In this document: positions 21,351 to 29,562 of the stretch, piece after piece
Layout of the letters: every line of letters starts with the position of its first letter
Numbering within the stretch: the stretch's first letter is position 1
Assembly: GCA_022571715.1 (NCBI GenBank)
Contig: JACZXH010000007.1
Span: 1-62,445, forward strand
Source of the DNA: Bacteroidota bacterium
GTDB lineage: Bacteria > Bacteroidota > Bacteroidia > Cytophagales > Cyclobacteriaceae
Direction: 5' to 3'
Length of the DNA stretch: 62,445 bases
The notes under the pieces: model-generated
Databases searched by the model: none
Told to the model about the DNA's origin: nothing
The model's input: only the letters and a program-made list of their open reading frames with translations
Made by a program: the position numbers and the translations under genes

Positions 21351-23750
21351 ATGAATAAAATATTCATATACGCTGTGTACCTGATATTGGCGCTCACAGC
21401 GATTGAGGGGTATTCTCAAAAGGCCCTGATAATCGGGAAGCCGGACGGTTCATCGGGACCTTTTAAAGTTACGGGAAGGATACTGGATGGTAAAACCAAT
21501 GAAGTCCTCATTGGTGCGAATATTTACTCAAAGTCACGTCGAATAGGTACAACTACTAATTCGGAAGGATGGTTTCAACTCTACCTTCAAAAAAGAAGAC
21601 ATAATTTGCAAGTTAGCTTTATTGGCTATCTACCAAAAGAGATGGTCCTTGATATTAAGGGTGAGGGATATGTTGAAATTTATCTTGATGAAGATCTCGT
21701 GCAGTTGGGTGAAGTAATTATTTCCGCTGAAGGTGAAGATGTCAACATAAAAAGGGTCACAATAGGAATAGCGAAACTTTCGATTGAAGATATTGCAGCG
21801 TTGCCTCCTTTTGCGGGTGAAGTGGATGTCCTTAAGTCTATTACGCTACTTCCGGGAATAAGTACGATCGGTGAATCCTCCAGTGGATTTAATGTTCGTG
21901 GAGGCAGTGCGGATCAGAACCTGATATTATTAGGAGGCGCCCCACTTTACAACCCCTCACATTTATTCGGTTTCTTTACCGCCTTCAATTCTGACATCAT
22001 AAAAGACGTAACCATCTACAAAGGCGGCATACCCGCACGGTATGGAGGCCGGGGATCGTCCGTTATTGACCTCAAATACCGTTCGGGTAACATGTCCGTT
22101 TGGGAGGGCAAAGCAACACTGGGTACTGTTTCATCAAAACTCACTGTGGAAGGTCCGCTTATCAAAGAAAAACTTAGCCTGCTGGTAGCAGGACGTGTAT
22201 TTTATGCCAATTGGATTTTACGGAGTGTAAAGGACCCTGATATTTCCAACAGCGCTGCCTCATTCAACGATGTTAATGCAATTTTAAATTATAAATTGAA
22301 TTCGAATAACAACCTCCGGTATAGTTTTTACAGGAGTTTTGACGATTTCAAATTTGTGAATGACACTACCTTCCAATGGAGCAACCTCAACCATGTTATT
22401 GAATGGAATCATCTATTCAACAATCGATTATCGATGAATTTAAGCGGAGTCATTAGCCAATATGACTTTTCAATCGTAAATGAGGCGGGATTTAACAATT
22501 TTGAGTTAAAAACGACCATTCTGGATCAGAATGTCAGCCTGCGTTTCGACTATGAAATTAATAAAAACAACATCGTTACACTCGGTGCGGAAAGTAAAAT
22601 AATCCATATAGATCCTGGTACTTTTGTACCCCTTCAGAGCACATCTTCCATTACCCCGTTAGACATTGAAGAGGAGCAGGCTATTGAATCGGGCGCTTAT
22701 TTACAACACGACATTAATATCGGTAACCATCTGGGACTTTCCTATGGGCTACGATACAGTGATTTCAGATATATTGGTGAAAAGACAGTCTTTTCTTACG
22801 AAGAAAATGCCCCTCGTAGAGATGAGAACATTATTGGTAACCAACTATACGGTAAAAATGAGACAATCCAGCAATATAGTGGTTTTGAACCCCGATTATC
22901 TGTTCGATGGTCATTCTGGAATGATGCTTCAATTAAAGGGGGATTTAACCAGATTTACCAATACATCCATTTGATTTCAAATACAACTACCATTGCCCCT
23001 ACAGATATATGGAAGCTTAGTGATACTTACCTTAAACCCCAAAAAGTAACACAGTATTCAATTGGAGTCTTTAAGAACTTTTTTCTGAATACAGTAGAAA
23101 CTTCGATCGAAGGTTTTTACAAAGAAATAGACAACATCATTGAATATAAAGACGGGGCACAATTACTGTTAACCGAACGTATTGAAACACAACTCGTAAG
23201 TGGACAAGGAAAAGCTTACGGGATCGAGGTATTTGTCAAACGTAAAAAAGGAAGGTTGACAGGATGGGCAAGTTATACGTATTCAAGAAGCGTGAGGCAG
23301 GTCATTGGCTCCTACCCCGAGGAATTAATTAATAACGGTGAGTGGTTTTCCTCGAACTATGATAAACCACATGATGTAACGGCAACCATGGAATATAAGT
23401 TAAGCGAATATGTAAAAACCTCTGCTATATTTACCTATAGCTCCGGTCAGCCGGTGACATATCCACTGGCAAAATTTAATTATTACGGAACAATCGTTGC
23501 TTATTTCGAAAATAGAAATGAAAACCGTGCCCCGGATTACATGCGTATCGATCTGTCATTTACATTCAATTTCAATACAACCCGAAAATATCTCAAAGGA
23601 GACCTGATATTATCTGTTTACAACCTGTTGGGGAGAAAAAATGTATTTTCCATATTTTTTGACGATGTTGAAAATTCTCCCCCCCTGGCCTTCAAACTTG
23701 CAGTATTAGGTACGCCATTCCCCTCACTTAGTTATTCAATAAAGTTTTAA
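21351..23750 (+). CDS. TonB-dependent receptor with carboxypeptidase-regulatory-like domain
   Basis: Outer-membrane transporter of 799 residues. The N-terminal signal peptide ends near GYSQ. A CarboxypepD_reg-like domain covers about residues 35-110 (VTGRILDGKTNEVLIGANIY). The plug follows with ISTIGESSSGFNVRGGSADQ and a 22-stranded-type barrel takes up the rest. This is the subclass that is usually followed by a DUF4249 gene rather than a SusD gene, and indeed the next gene starts 5 nt downstream. Substrate unknown. Part of its 3' end is duplicated downstream together with the DUF4249 gene. Confidence 0.92.
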   Translation: MNKIFIYAVYLILALTAIEGYSQKALIIGKPDGSSGPFKVTGRILDGKTNEVLIGANIYSKSRRIGTTTNSEGWFQLYLQKRRHNLQVSFIGYLPKEMVLDIKGEGYVEIYLDEDLVQLGEVIISAEGEDVNIKRVTIGIAKLSIEDIAALPPFAGEVDVLKSITLLPGISTIGESSSGFNVRGGSADQNLILLGGAPLYNPSHLFGFFTAFNSDIIKDVTIYKGGIPARYGGRGSSVIDLKYRSGNMSVWEGKATLGTVSSKLTVEGPLIKEKLSLLVAGRVFYANWILRSVKDPDISNSAASFNDVNAILNYKLNSNNNLRYSFYRSFDDFKFVNDTTFQWSNLNHVIEWNHLFNNRLSMNLSGVISQYDFSIVNEAGFNNFELKTTILDQNVSLRFDYEINKNNIVTLGAESKIIHIDPGTFVPLQSTSSITPLDIEEEQAIESGAYLQHDINIGNHLGLSYGLRYSDFRYIGEKTVFSYEENAPRRDENIIGNQLYGKNETIQQYSGFEPRLSVRWSFWNDASIKGGFNQIYQYIHLISNTTTIAPTDIWKLSDTYLKPQKVTQYSIGVFKNFFLNTVETSIEGFYKEIDNIIEYKDGAQLLLTERIETQLVSGQGKAYGIEVFVKRKKGRLTGWASYTYSRSVRQVIGSYPEELINNGEWFSSNYDKPHDVTATMEYKLSEYVKTSAIFTYSSGQPVTYPLAKFNYYGTIVAYFENRNENRAPDYMRIDLSFTFNFNTTRKYLKGDLILSVYNLLGRKNVFSIFFDDVENSPPLAFKLAVLGTPFPSLSYSIKF

Positions 23751-23755
23751 TTGAA

Positions 23756-24808
23756 ATGTATATGTATAGACGGATGTTATTGATACTACTTACGCTTATC
23801 TACGGTTGTATTGATCCCATTGAATTAGACATCAGTGAAGAATTACGAATACTGGTAGTTGAGGGCTTCATCAGTACCGGACCGGGACCTCACCAGATCA
23901 AACTATCGAAAAGCGGCAAATTTGGTGATTTATTGAAATCAGTGATCAAAAACGAAGTGGACGCCGATGTATGGATCAGAGCCAACGATGGAAATGTAAC
24001 ATTTCTGACTGAAGTTAGCCCCGGAACCTATTTTACCCCAGACAATTGGCGAGCAGAATTAAATAAATCATATACGCTGAACATTATAACCGGTGCTGGT
24101 ACCCAATATACATCATCACCCGAAACTATCGTCCCCGTAGCTCCCATAGATTCTTTAATTCTACAATTTAAAAAAATACCAACTGCTGAACCGGCTATAT
24201 TCATATCAGGCGTTGAGGTATTTGCCCGCTTCCAGGATCCTCCTGACTCAAGGGACTTCTATATCTGGCGAAACAACGGTACCTATATTACTGAAACTCA
24301 TCCGGAGTTATTTACAATTCGGCCTTTTTTCGGAGGACCACCAATACCGGCTCCAAAAGATTGCTGTTCTATTTGCTGGATTTTTGAATTCAATGCTGAC
24401 TTTTCGATCAAAATCCTCGATGACAAAAACAGTAACGGGACTATCAATACTGAACTGGCAGCATTCATACCTGATAATGGGTTAAGGTTCTCTTCTAAGT
24501 ATATGGCTGTTATCCACCAGCTATCCATTTCAAGTGAAGCCCACGCTTTTTTTGATCTGCTTGAAAAGCAGTTAAGTATCGACGGCGATATTTTTGATCC
24601 GCCGCCGGCTACAATCCGTGGAAATATGATCAACCTGGATCGTCAGGATGAAAATGTGATCGGGTATTTTCACGCATCAGATGTGTCCATTGACACCGTA
24701 TTTATTGAACGCAGTGTTTTAGAAGAATTCCAAAATGCCAGGCAGATAAATGATGACTGTCGGGTACTACGTTTAGCTACGGTTGATAAACCTGATTTCT
24801 GGAAATAG
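23756..24808 (+). CDS. DUF4249 lipoprotein, copy 1
   Basis: Outer-membrane lipoprotein of 350 residues. The signal peptide ends in a lipobox (LIYGC, Cys about residue 18). The body carries the Cys-rich PKDCCSICW motif at about residue 206 and the closing NDDCRVLRLATVDKPDFW that marks DUF4249 proteins. The family is almost always encoded next to a TonB receptor lacking SusD and is thought to be its surface partner; the substrate is unknown. It lies 5 nt after the receptor gene. About nine in ten residues match copy 2. Confidence 0.9.
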   Translation: MYMYRRMLLILLTLIYGCIDPIELDISEELRILVVEGFISTGPGPHQIKLSKSGKFGDLLKSVIKNEVDADVWIRANDGNVTFLTEVSPGTYFTPDNWRAELNKSYTLNIITGAGTQYTSSPETIVPVAPIDSLILQFKKIPTAEPAIFISGVEVFARFQDPPDSRDFYIWRNNGTYITETHPELFTIRPFFGGPPIPAPKDCCSICWIFEFNADFSIKILDDKNSNGTINTELAAFIPDNGLRFSSKYMAVIHQLSISSEAHAFFDLLEKQLSIDGDIFDPPPATIRGNMINLDRQDENVIGYFHASDVSIDTVFIERSVLEEFQNARQINDDCRVLRLATVDKPDFWK

Positions 24809-24966
24809 GGCGTACGGACATGACCCAATCCTTATTTGTTTTACGTGTAGTGACTTTTACATACCGTTGCCTGACAAGGAGTTCATTAGACATGAATTTA
24901 TTACGAAACTCAAACCTTCATACTTTCAGTGTCAGGCATTTCCCATCACTTAGTTATTAATAAAGT

Positions 24967-26031
24967 ATGATTGAAATGAAAATGAATAGACGGATACTAT
25001 TGATAATACTTACGCTTATTTACGGCTGTATTGATCCCATTGAATTAGACATCAGTGAAGAATTACGAATACTGGTAGTAGAGGGCTTCATTAGTACCGG
25101 ACCGGGACCGCACCGGATCAATTTATCGAAAAGCGCGAAATTTGGTGATATCTTTACTGCAGTGATCAAAAGCGAAGTGGGCGCCGATGTATGGATCAGA
25201 GACAACGATGGAAATGTAACATTTCTGACTGAAGTTAGCACCGGAACCTATTTTACCCCAGACGATTGGCGTGCAGAATTAAATAAATCATATACGTTGA
25301 ACATTATAACCGGCGCTGGCGCCCATTATACATCATCACCCGAAACTGTCGTCCCCGTAGCTCCCATAGATTCTTTAATTCTTCAATTTAAAAAAATACC
25401 AACTGTTGATCCGGCTATATTTATATCAGGCGTTGAGGTATTTGCCCGCTTCCAGGATCCTCCTGACTCAAAGGACTTCTATATCTGGCGCAACAACGGC
25501 ACCTATATTATTGAAACTCATCCGGAGTTATTTACCATTCGGAATATTTTTGATCCTGGAATGCCAATACCGGCTCCAAAAGATTGCTGTTCTATTTGCT
25601 GGATTTTTGAATTCAATGCGGACTTTTCGATCAAAATCCTCGATGACAAAAACAGTAACGGGACTATCAATACCGAACTGGCAGCATTCATACCTGATAA
25701 TGGGTTAAGGTTCTCTTCTAAGTATATGGCTGTTATCCAGCAGCTATCCATTTCAAGTGAAGCCCACGCTTTTTTTGATCTGCTTGAAAAGCAGTTAAGT
25801 ATCGACGGCGATATTTTTGATCCGCCGCCGGCAACAATCCGTGGAAATTTGATTAACCTGGACAATCCGGAAGAAAATGTGATCGGGTATTTTCACGCAT
25901 CAGATGTGTCCATTGACACCATATTTATTGAACGAAGTGTTTTAGATGACTTCCAAAATGCCAGGCAGATAAATGATGACTGTCGGGTACTACGTTTAGC
26001 TACGGTTGATAAACCTGATTTCTGGGAATGA
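24967..26031 (+). CDS. DUF4249 lipoprotein, copy 2
   Basis: Near-duplicate of the preceding gene, 354 residues as the longest frame. The ATG at 24976 aligns exactly with the start of copy 1 and may be the true start. Signal peptide, lipobox and the PKDCCSICW motif are kept. Differences cluster in the N-terminal half and in a short loop near residue 200 (RPFFGGPP in copy 1, RNIFDPGMP here). From about residue 210 to 310 the two are almost identical at DNA level. No new promoter is obvious in the 158-base gap, so it probably depends on operon read-through. Confidence 0.88.
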   Translation: MIEMKMNRRILLIILTLIYGCIDPIELDISEELRILVVEGFISTGPGPHRINLSKSAKFGDIFTAVIKSEVGADVWIRDNDGNVTFLTEVSTGTYFTPDDWRAELNKSYTLNIITGAGAHYTSSPETVVPVAPIDSLILQFKKIPTVDPAIFISGVEVFARFQDPPDSKDFYIWRNNGTYIIETHPELFTIRNIFDPGMPIPAPKDCCSICWIFEFNADFSIKILDDKNSNGTINTELAAFIPDNGLRFSSKYMAVIQQLSISSEAHAFFDLLEKQLSIDGDIFDPPPATIRGNLINLDNPEENVIGYFHASDVSIDTIFIERSVLDDFQNARQINDDCRVLRLATVDKPDFWE

Positions 26032-26094
26032 TGAACTAACCGGATGGAGATAGATCATATTAAAATTTTCGCTATCGGCCGGATAGTCTTGAAC

Positions 26095-27168
26095 CTATCT
26101 AGTTAATATAGCCTTGTCCAGATAATAGGCCCTGTAAAATGCATGGTCACTCTTAGCAAGCCAAAGAATATCGCCTTGTCGATTGGTAATTGTTAAAATC
26201 TTTCTCATTGTGCTGCTAAATAGAAATCTGTCCTCAGCGAACTGGTAAACACTCCCCTGTCTTACCGTAAACAACGAATCCGGCAATTCAATTATCAACG
26301 TATTACGAATTGAATCTCCAAACCTGTTGAACATAACTGCTCGTGATGACCTTCTAATATCGGCCATACCGTTGTCAAAAACCATGTAGTCCCCATCTAA
26401 ATTCCGGTGGATACAATGCGGATGATAAATTTTATCATGCGCTCTTTTAATAGTTTCTGCTCCGTATTTCCATATGATTTCGCCGGATTCGTTATTGATT
26501 TTCCAAACCTGATTAAAATCCCTCCACGATATTAAATAATGCCCATCGTCGTCAACGGCAAGCGCATTCGCATGTCCCCAATCATTCTTAAACCGATTGA
26601 TCTCCGGATATTTCAAAGGATCCATCACCTGTTCAAGGCTCCAGCTCCATAATTTTTGACCGGTCTCGGAAAGCCTAATAATTCCATCTGTTTTTATGGT
26701 ATCTAATTGCTTTCCACCCAATTCCGATAAATCAATGCGTATTATTTCTTTTGTCAAAGCAAGTATATGATTGTTTCGATCTTTTATGATTTCGTGATGC
26801 AAAATCTTGTCAAATCCACCATCACCGTAAGATAATGTTAGCAAGGTGTCTCCATCATATGTAATTTCATGTATATCTTTATTGGTGTACAAGGCGATAT
26901 AACTCCTGTCATTAGGTGTAAATACTCTTAGTATCGTAGTATCAGAAATTTGATACCAAACAATTTGACCTTCGCTATTGATCATGAATTGCGCACCTGG
27001 ACTCTCAATTTTCCTTAAAAAAATATATCCGTCAAACGCTTCATCATTATTTACTAATATTTCGAATTTGGGCAAACTCGAAGGTATTTCCAGATCGGCG
27101 ATTTGTGAATGCTTCGTACAGGAAAAAACTAAACCGAATAAAATCAAATACAACAGTTGTTTGCTCAT
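26095..27168 (-). CDS. Arylsulfotransferase (ASST)-like beta-propeller lipoprotein
   Basis: Protein of 357 residues with a lipobox signal peptide (GLVFSC). The body carries propeller-type repeats found in PAPS-independent aryl-sulfate sulfotransferases: a His in LHHEIIKDRNNHILAL, then DWGHANALAVDDDGHYLIS, WKINNESGEIIWKYG, and HPHCIHRNLDGDYMVFDNG. In characterised ASSTs a propeller-centre histidine is transiently sulfated; which His serves here cannot be fixed by eye. It is convergent with the DUF4249 operon. A decayed 3' copy lies at 19277-19470. Confidence 0.8.
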   Translation of the reverse strand: MSKQLLYLILFGLVFSCTKHSQIADLEIPSSLPKFEILVNNDEAFDGYIFLRKIESPGAQFMINSEGQIVWYQISDTTILRVFTPNDRSYIALYTNKDIHEITYDGDTLLTLSYGDGGFDKILHHEIIKDRNNHILALTKEIIRIDLSELGGKQLDTIKTDGIIRLSETGQKLWSWSLEQVMDPLKYPEINRFKNDWGHANALAVDDDGHYLISWRDFNQVWKINNESGEIIWKYGAETIKRAHDKIYHPHCIHRNLDGDYMVFDNGMADIRRSSRAVMFNRFGDSIRNTLIIELPDSLFTVRQGSVYQFAEDRFLFSSTMRKILTITNRQGDILWLAKSDHAFYRAYYLDKAILTR

Positions 27169-27213
27169 TACAATATTTGTTGGATGTTGTTAACTGATTT
27201 GCAACCACATTCA

Positions 27214-27255
27214 CCTGCACGAATATCGCAAGAATACTTTAATCAAGCCTATTAA
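27214..27255. repeat. Direct repeat A, copy 1
   Basis: This 42-base block starting CCTGCACGAATATC and ending GCCTATTAA recurs at 28151-28192 with a single mismatch, in the same orientation. Copy 1 lies about 45 bases upstream of the ASST-like start codon. Confidence 0.85.
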
Positions 27256-27348
27256 ACAATTTATAACCAAATCAGTTTCATGTATGCCTCTTCTTGTTTT
27301 CCGCACTCTTTAAAAAACACTTTATAGGTTCAGTATAAGTCGATTAAT

Positions 27349-27637
27349 TTAAATATTGGGTAGCCCGGTGCAAATTTTAGGTGTTTTTTTACAAAAAAGA
27401 AACGTACTCATAGCCACCTGAAAAACCAGCCAGTGGCAGCCTCGGTCTTTGAGAATTATCCTGTTTTTTTCTTTCTCTTCATTTTTTGAGGCCAAAAAAC
27501 GAAGCAAAAAAGCCTTTGGAAAATTAATTAACCCACGGCCTGCGCACATCTTGCAACACGGCTGTTGGTCGCGCAAGCTGCCCGCCATTTTCCGGCCTCC
27601 CGCCTGGGCGCAGATGCCCCGCTCATACATTTGCTGA
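27349..27637. other. GC-rich block inside an AT-rich spacer
   Basis: Bases 27530-27625 are clearly richer in G+C than the flanks. The open frames on both strands here (for example CAQAGGRKMAGSLRDQQP on the minus strand) are of unusual composition and match no family I know. The block looks like an interspersed repeat fragment rather than a gene. Confidence 0.35.
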
Positions 27638-27775
27638 TACGTTGATGCTTTACTTACCGCGAAAAATCAATACACTTTTGGTAAACCAACAATAGCAACA
27701 TGCGTAATGCGTAAACAAAACTGTTTCGAAACATCATAATAATTTTCAAGGTGATACCCGCTGATGAAAATTGGA

Positions 27776-27839
27776 GGTGCAGAGCACCGGTCATCTTTAT
27801 AGATACTTAACAGATATCAAAATTAGGTGCAGATGCACC
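27776..27839. repeat. Two REP-like palindromes
   Basis: GGTGC-AGA-GCACC at 27776-27788 and GGTGCA-GA-TGCACC at 27826-27839 are perfect inverted repeats 50 bases apart. Both are followed by CG and an AT-rich tract. Their form is that of REP-like elements; no RAYT transposase gene is present in the window. Confidence 0.55.
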
Positions 27840-28150
27840 GTGATATTTTTGATGTCAAATATTCCTTATCCTGTTATCCGTACTCTTTTAAAACACCTTT
27901 TACGTTCAATACAGATTATTTAATACACTTACAGTACCACCAGCTGGTCGTAAGTTAAACCCTGCTATCGTGAGTGGTCCTACTACAGCTACTGATATAA
28001 TTAAAGCGTTGAATCAAAGGTCTCAGCATCCGCTACAACCAGAGAGTGAATACGGAACAATAATAACTTGCGTGATACGACTTGAGTAAACAAAACTATT
28101 TTGGGGCATCAAAAACTAATTTGAGCGTGTCTCAACGATTAAAACATTTG

Positions 28151-28192
28151 CCTGCACGAATATCACAAGAATACTTTAATCAAGCCTATTAA
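28151..28192. repeat. Direct repeat A, copy 2
   Basis: 41 of 42 bases match 27214-27255. It marks the right-hand side of the repeat array in this spacer. Confidence 0.85.
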
Positions 28193-28225
28193 CCTGAAAA
28201 ATTCACATGAATTTTCCGCCCGAAT

Positions 28226-28248
28226 GGTCCGACGATAAATGTCGGACC
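28226..28248. repeat. Perfect hairpin in spacer
   Basis: GGTCCGAC (28226-28233) and GTCGGACC (28241-28248) are perfect complements around a 7-base loop. No T-tract follows, so it is not a terminator. Confidence 0.6.
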
Positions 28249-28281
28249 CTGACAGAATCGTCATGAGCCGACGAACTCACT

Positions 28282-28348
28282 CGCGCGCATTTAGCCTCAA
28301 GGGAGGCCTATGGCGCCTCGTAGGAATGCCTATGGCATAATGCGTGCG
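28282..28348. repeat. Three-way-junction-like inverted repeat element
   Basis: The outer arms 28282-28291 (CGCGCGCATT) and 28339-28348 (AATGCGTGCG) pair over 10 positions with one G-T. Two inner hairpins lie within: GCCTC/GAGGC (28294-28307) and ATGCC/GGCAT (28326-28338). A related palindrome CGCATT-ACA-AATGCG follows at 28407-28421. Together they look like a compound REP-type element or a structured RNA. Confidence 0.55.
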
Positions 28349-28495
28349 GATTTATTTTCACTGTCATATAAATCAAACGTTATAATTTTTTAATACTAAA
28401 CCGGAACGCATTACAAATGCGCGCCAGGAATGGGGTGTACCCATACGGAAAACAGAAATCATTTTAATTGAATTACGGACCTTGTTGACAGTCCC

Positions 28496-28530
28496 ATTAA
28501 AAAGAGCCGACTCAAATCTTGAGTCGGCTC
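28496..28530 (-). terminator. Strong terminator of the SusC-SusD operon
   Basis: GAGCCGACTCAA (28504-28515) and its exact complement TTGAGTCGGCTC (28519-28530) form a 12-bp stem with a 3-base loop. Read on the minus strand the stem is followed by TTTTTAA. It lies about 70 bases past the last gene of the operon. Confidence 0.88.
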
Positions 28531-28597
28531 CTATTTAATTTAGCTAAAATTTAATTCCAGAGACTAATTCGCCTTTTAGAATTAAACCTATTCTACA

Positions 28598-29542
28598 CTA
28601 TGGCGCCAATGTAAATGGAACTCCACCTGGGAAGGTGATAACAGTAGAACCATTTTCTAACCCTCCTGCATATGTGAAGTTTAGCCAAATGATGGTCCAG
28701 TCATTACCACTTATGGAAGACGTAAACGACCAGCTGTCACCATAAGAGTCCGTACCGTCATTTAGGGTAACCGCCCCGCACACCTCTACAAAAGTAAAAT
28801 CACCTGATGCAGAACAACATCCATAACAAACACCATATGCACCAAAAGACCAATCATCAAACGAATAGACACCAGCACCCAGATCAACTATATCAACCGT
28901 ACCTGTATTACTGCCACCACACCATAAAGTCGTGGTTACATCGAAGGTGCCAGCTAAGTCAGATGGACATGCAGCCGGTAAAGTAAATGCAAAATGTCCA
29001 CGGAAGGCAGGTCCTTCAATGGCAGCAGACGAATTGTCTGATCTAAACACATCGCCATTTATCATATGGACCTCGCCATCGATATTAAAATTATCACCCG
29101 GATTAAGATCAGCATAAGTGACGCCCACTGCTGCGGCTACTTCACTAGCTACTAAAGTAATATTAGCCAATTCCTGGAATCCATTAGTATTCGTTGAAAA
29201 ATCAGCTGCCGTGTACGATTTGAATTCAATTCCTGTTACACTATTTGACCCATTGACATCAATATAATCAAGTATCAGGACATATCGTTCAACATCTTTT
29301 CCTCCGTTTTCATCAACAAATTCAATGGTATAACCATATTGAGATGCCTGAAAATCTGCTTCAGTTAAGATGTTAACCAATTTATCCCCCGTTTCTGAAA
29401 GCAAACGAGGATAGCCTCCATGTCCGGCCGTATCGAAAACTAATATTGGCGCTGAATCCTCATCCTCGCATGAGAATGCAATCAACACGGTACAAGCCAG
29501 TAATAAGGCTCTTTTTATTTTATTTATATTTATAAATTTCAT
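28598..29542 (-). CDS. SusE-position outer-membrane lipoprotein, unknown family
   Basis: Lipoprotein of 314 residues with lipobox LIAFSC (Cys about residue 25). It is the third gene of the SusC-SusD operon, the place where SusE/SusF-like surface proteins usually sit. The middle is rich in acidic residues. The C-terminal part has a Cys cluster (GVCYGCCSASGDF) and beta-rich repeats around TFDVTTTLWCGG. It starts 20 nt after susD. A glycan- or polymer-binding role is inferred from position alone. Confidence 0.75.
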   Translation of the reverse strand: MKFININKIKRALLLACTVLIAFSCEDEDSAPILVFDTAGHGGYPRLLSETGDKLVNILTEADFQASQYGYTIEFVDENGGKDVERYVLILDYIDVNGSNSVTGIEFKSYTAADFSTNTNGFQELANITLVASEVAAAVGVTYADLNPGDNFNIDGEVHMINGDVFRSDNSSAAIEGPAFRGHFAFTLPAACPSDLAGTFDVTTTLWCGGSNTGTVDIVDLGAGVYSFDDWSFGAYGVCYGCCSASGDFTFVEVCGAVTLNDGTDSYGDSWSFTSSISGNDWTIIWLNFTYAGGLENGSTVITFPGGVPFTLAP

Positions 29543-29562
29543 TTCAATTAGTGTTTATTTAA

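Larger units (their letters stand above)
23689..26031 (+). repeat. Tandem segmental duplication (receptor tail + DUF4249 gene)
   Basis: Copy 1 runs from about 23689 to 24808 and copy 2 from about 24915 to 26031, separated by about 105 bases. The copied unit begins inside the last codons of the TonB receptor (CCTTCAAACTTGCAG versus CCTTCATACTTTCAG; both then share TCACTTAGTTATT) and extends to the end of the DUF4249 gene. The receptor-tail copy is out of use, carrying stops in place of SYSIKF. Confidence 0.85.
27290..27925. repeat. Degenerate direct repeats B and C in the long spacer
   Basis: Block B (27290-27350) resembles 27864-27925: both contain a CCG-ACTCTTT-AAA-ACAC-TTT run followed by TTCA-TA. 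Block C (about 27699-27745; GTAAACAAAACT core) recurs at about 28071-28125 beyond this interval. With repeat A the order is A1-B1-C1-B2-C2-A2, all direct. This suggests old duplications in the 27169-28597 spacer, in which I see no supported gene. Confidence 0.5.

Noticed and set aside
27349-27637. Open frames of 93 (minus) and 62 (plus) codons in the long spacer
   Set aside because: The two frames overlap on opposite strands in a GC-rich repeat-like block and have unusual composition with no family match.
28504-28530. 12-bp hairpin after the Sus operon as a REP element
   Set aside because: The T-run on the minus strand and the position past the last gene fit an intrinsic terminator better.
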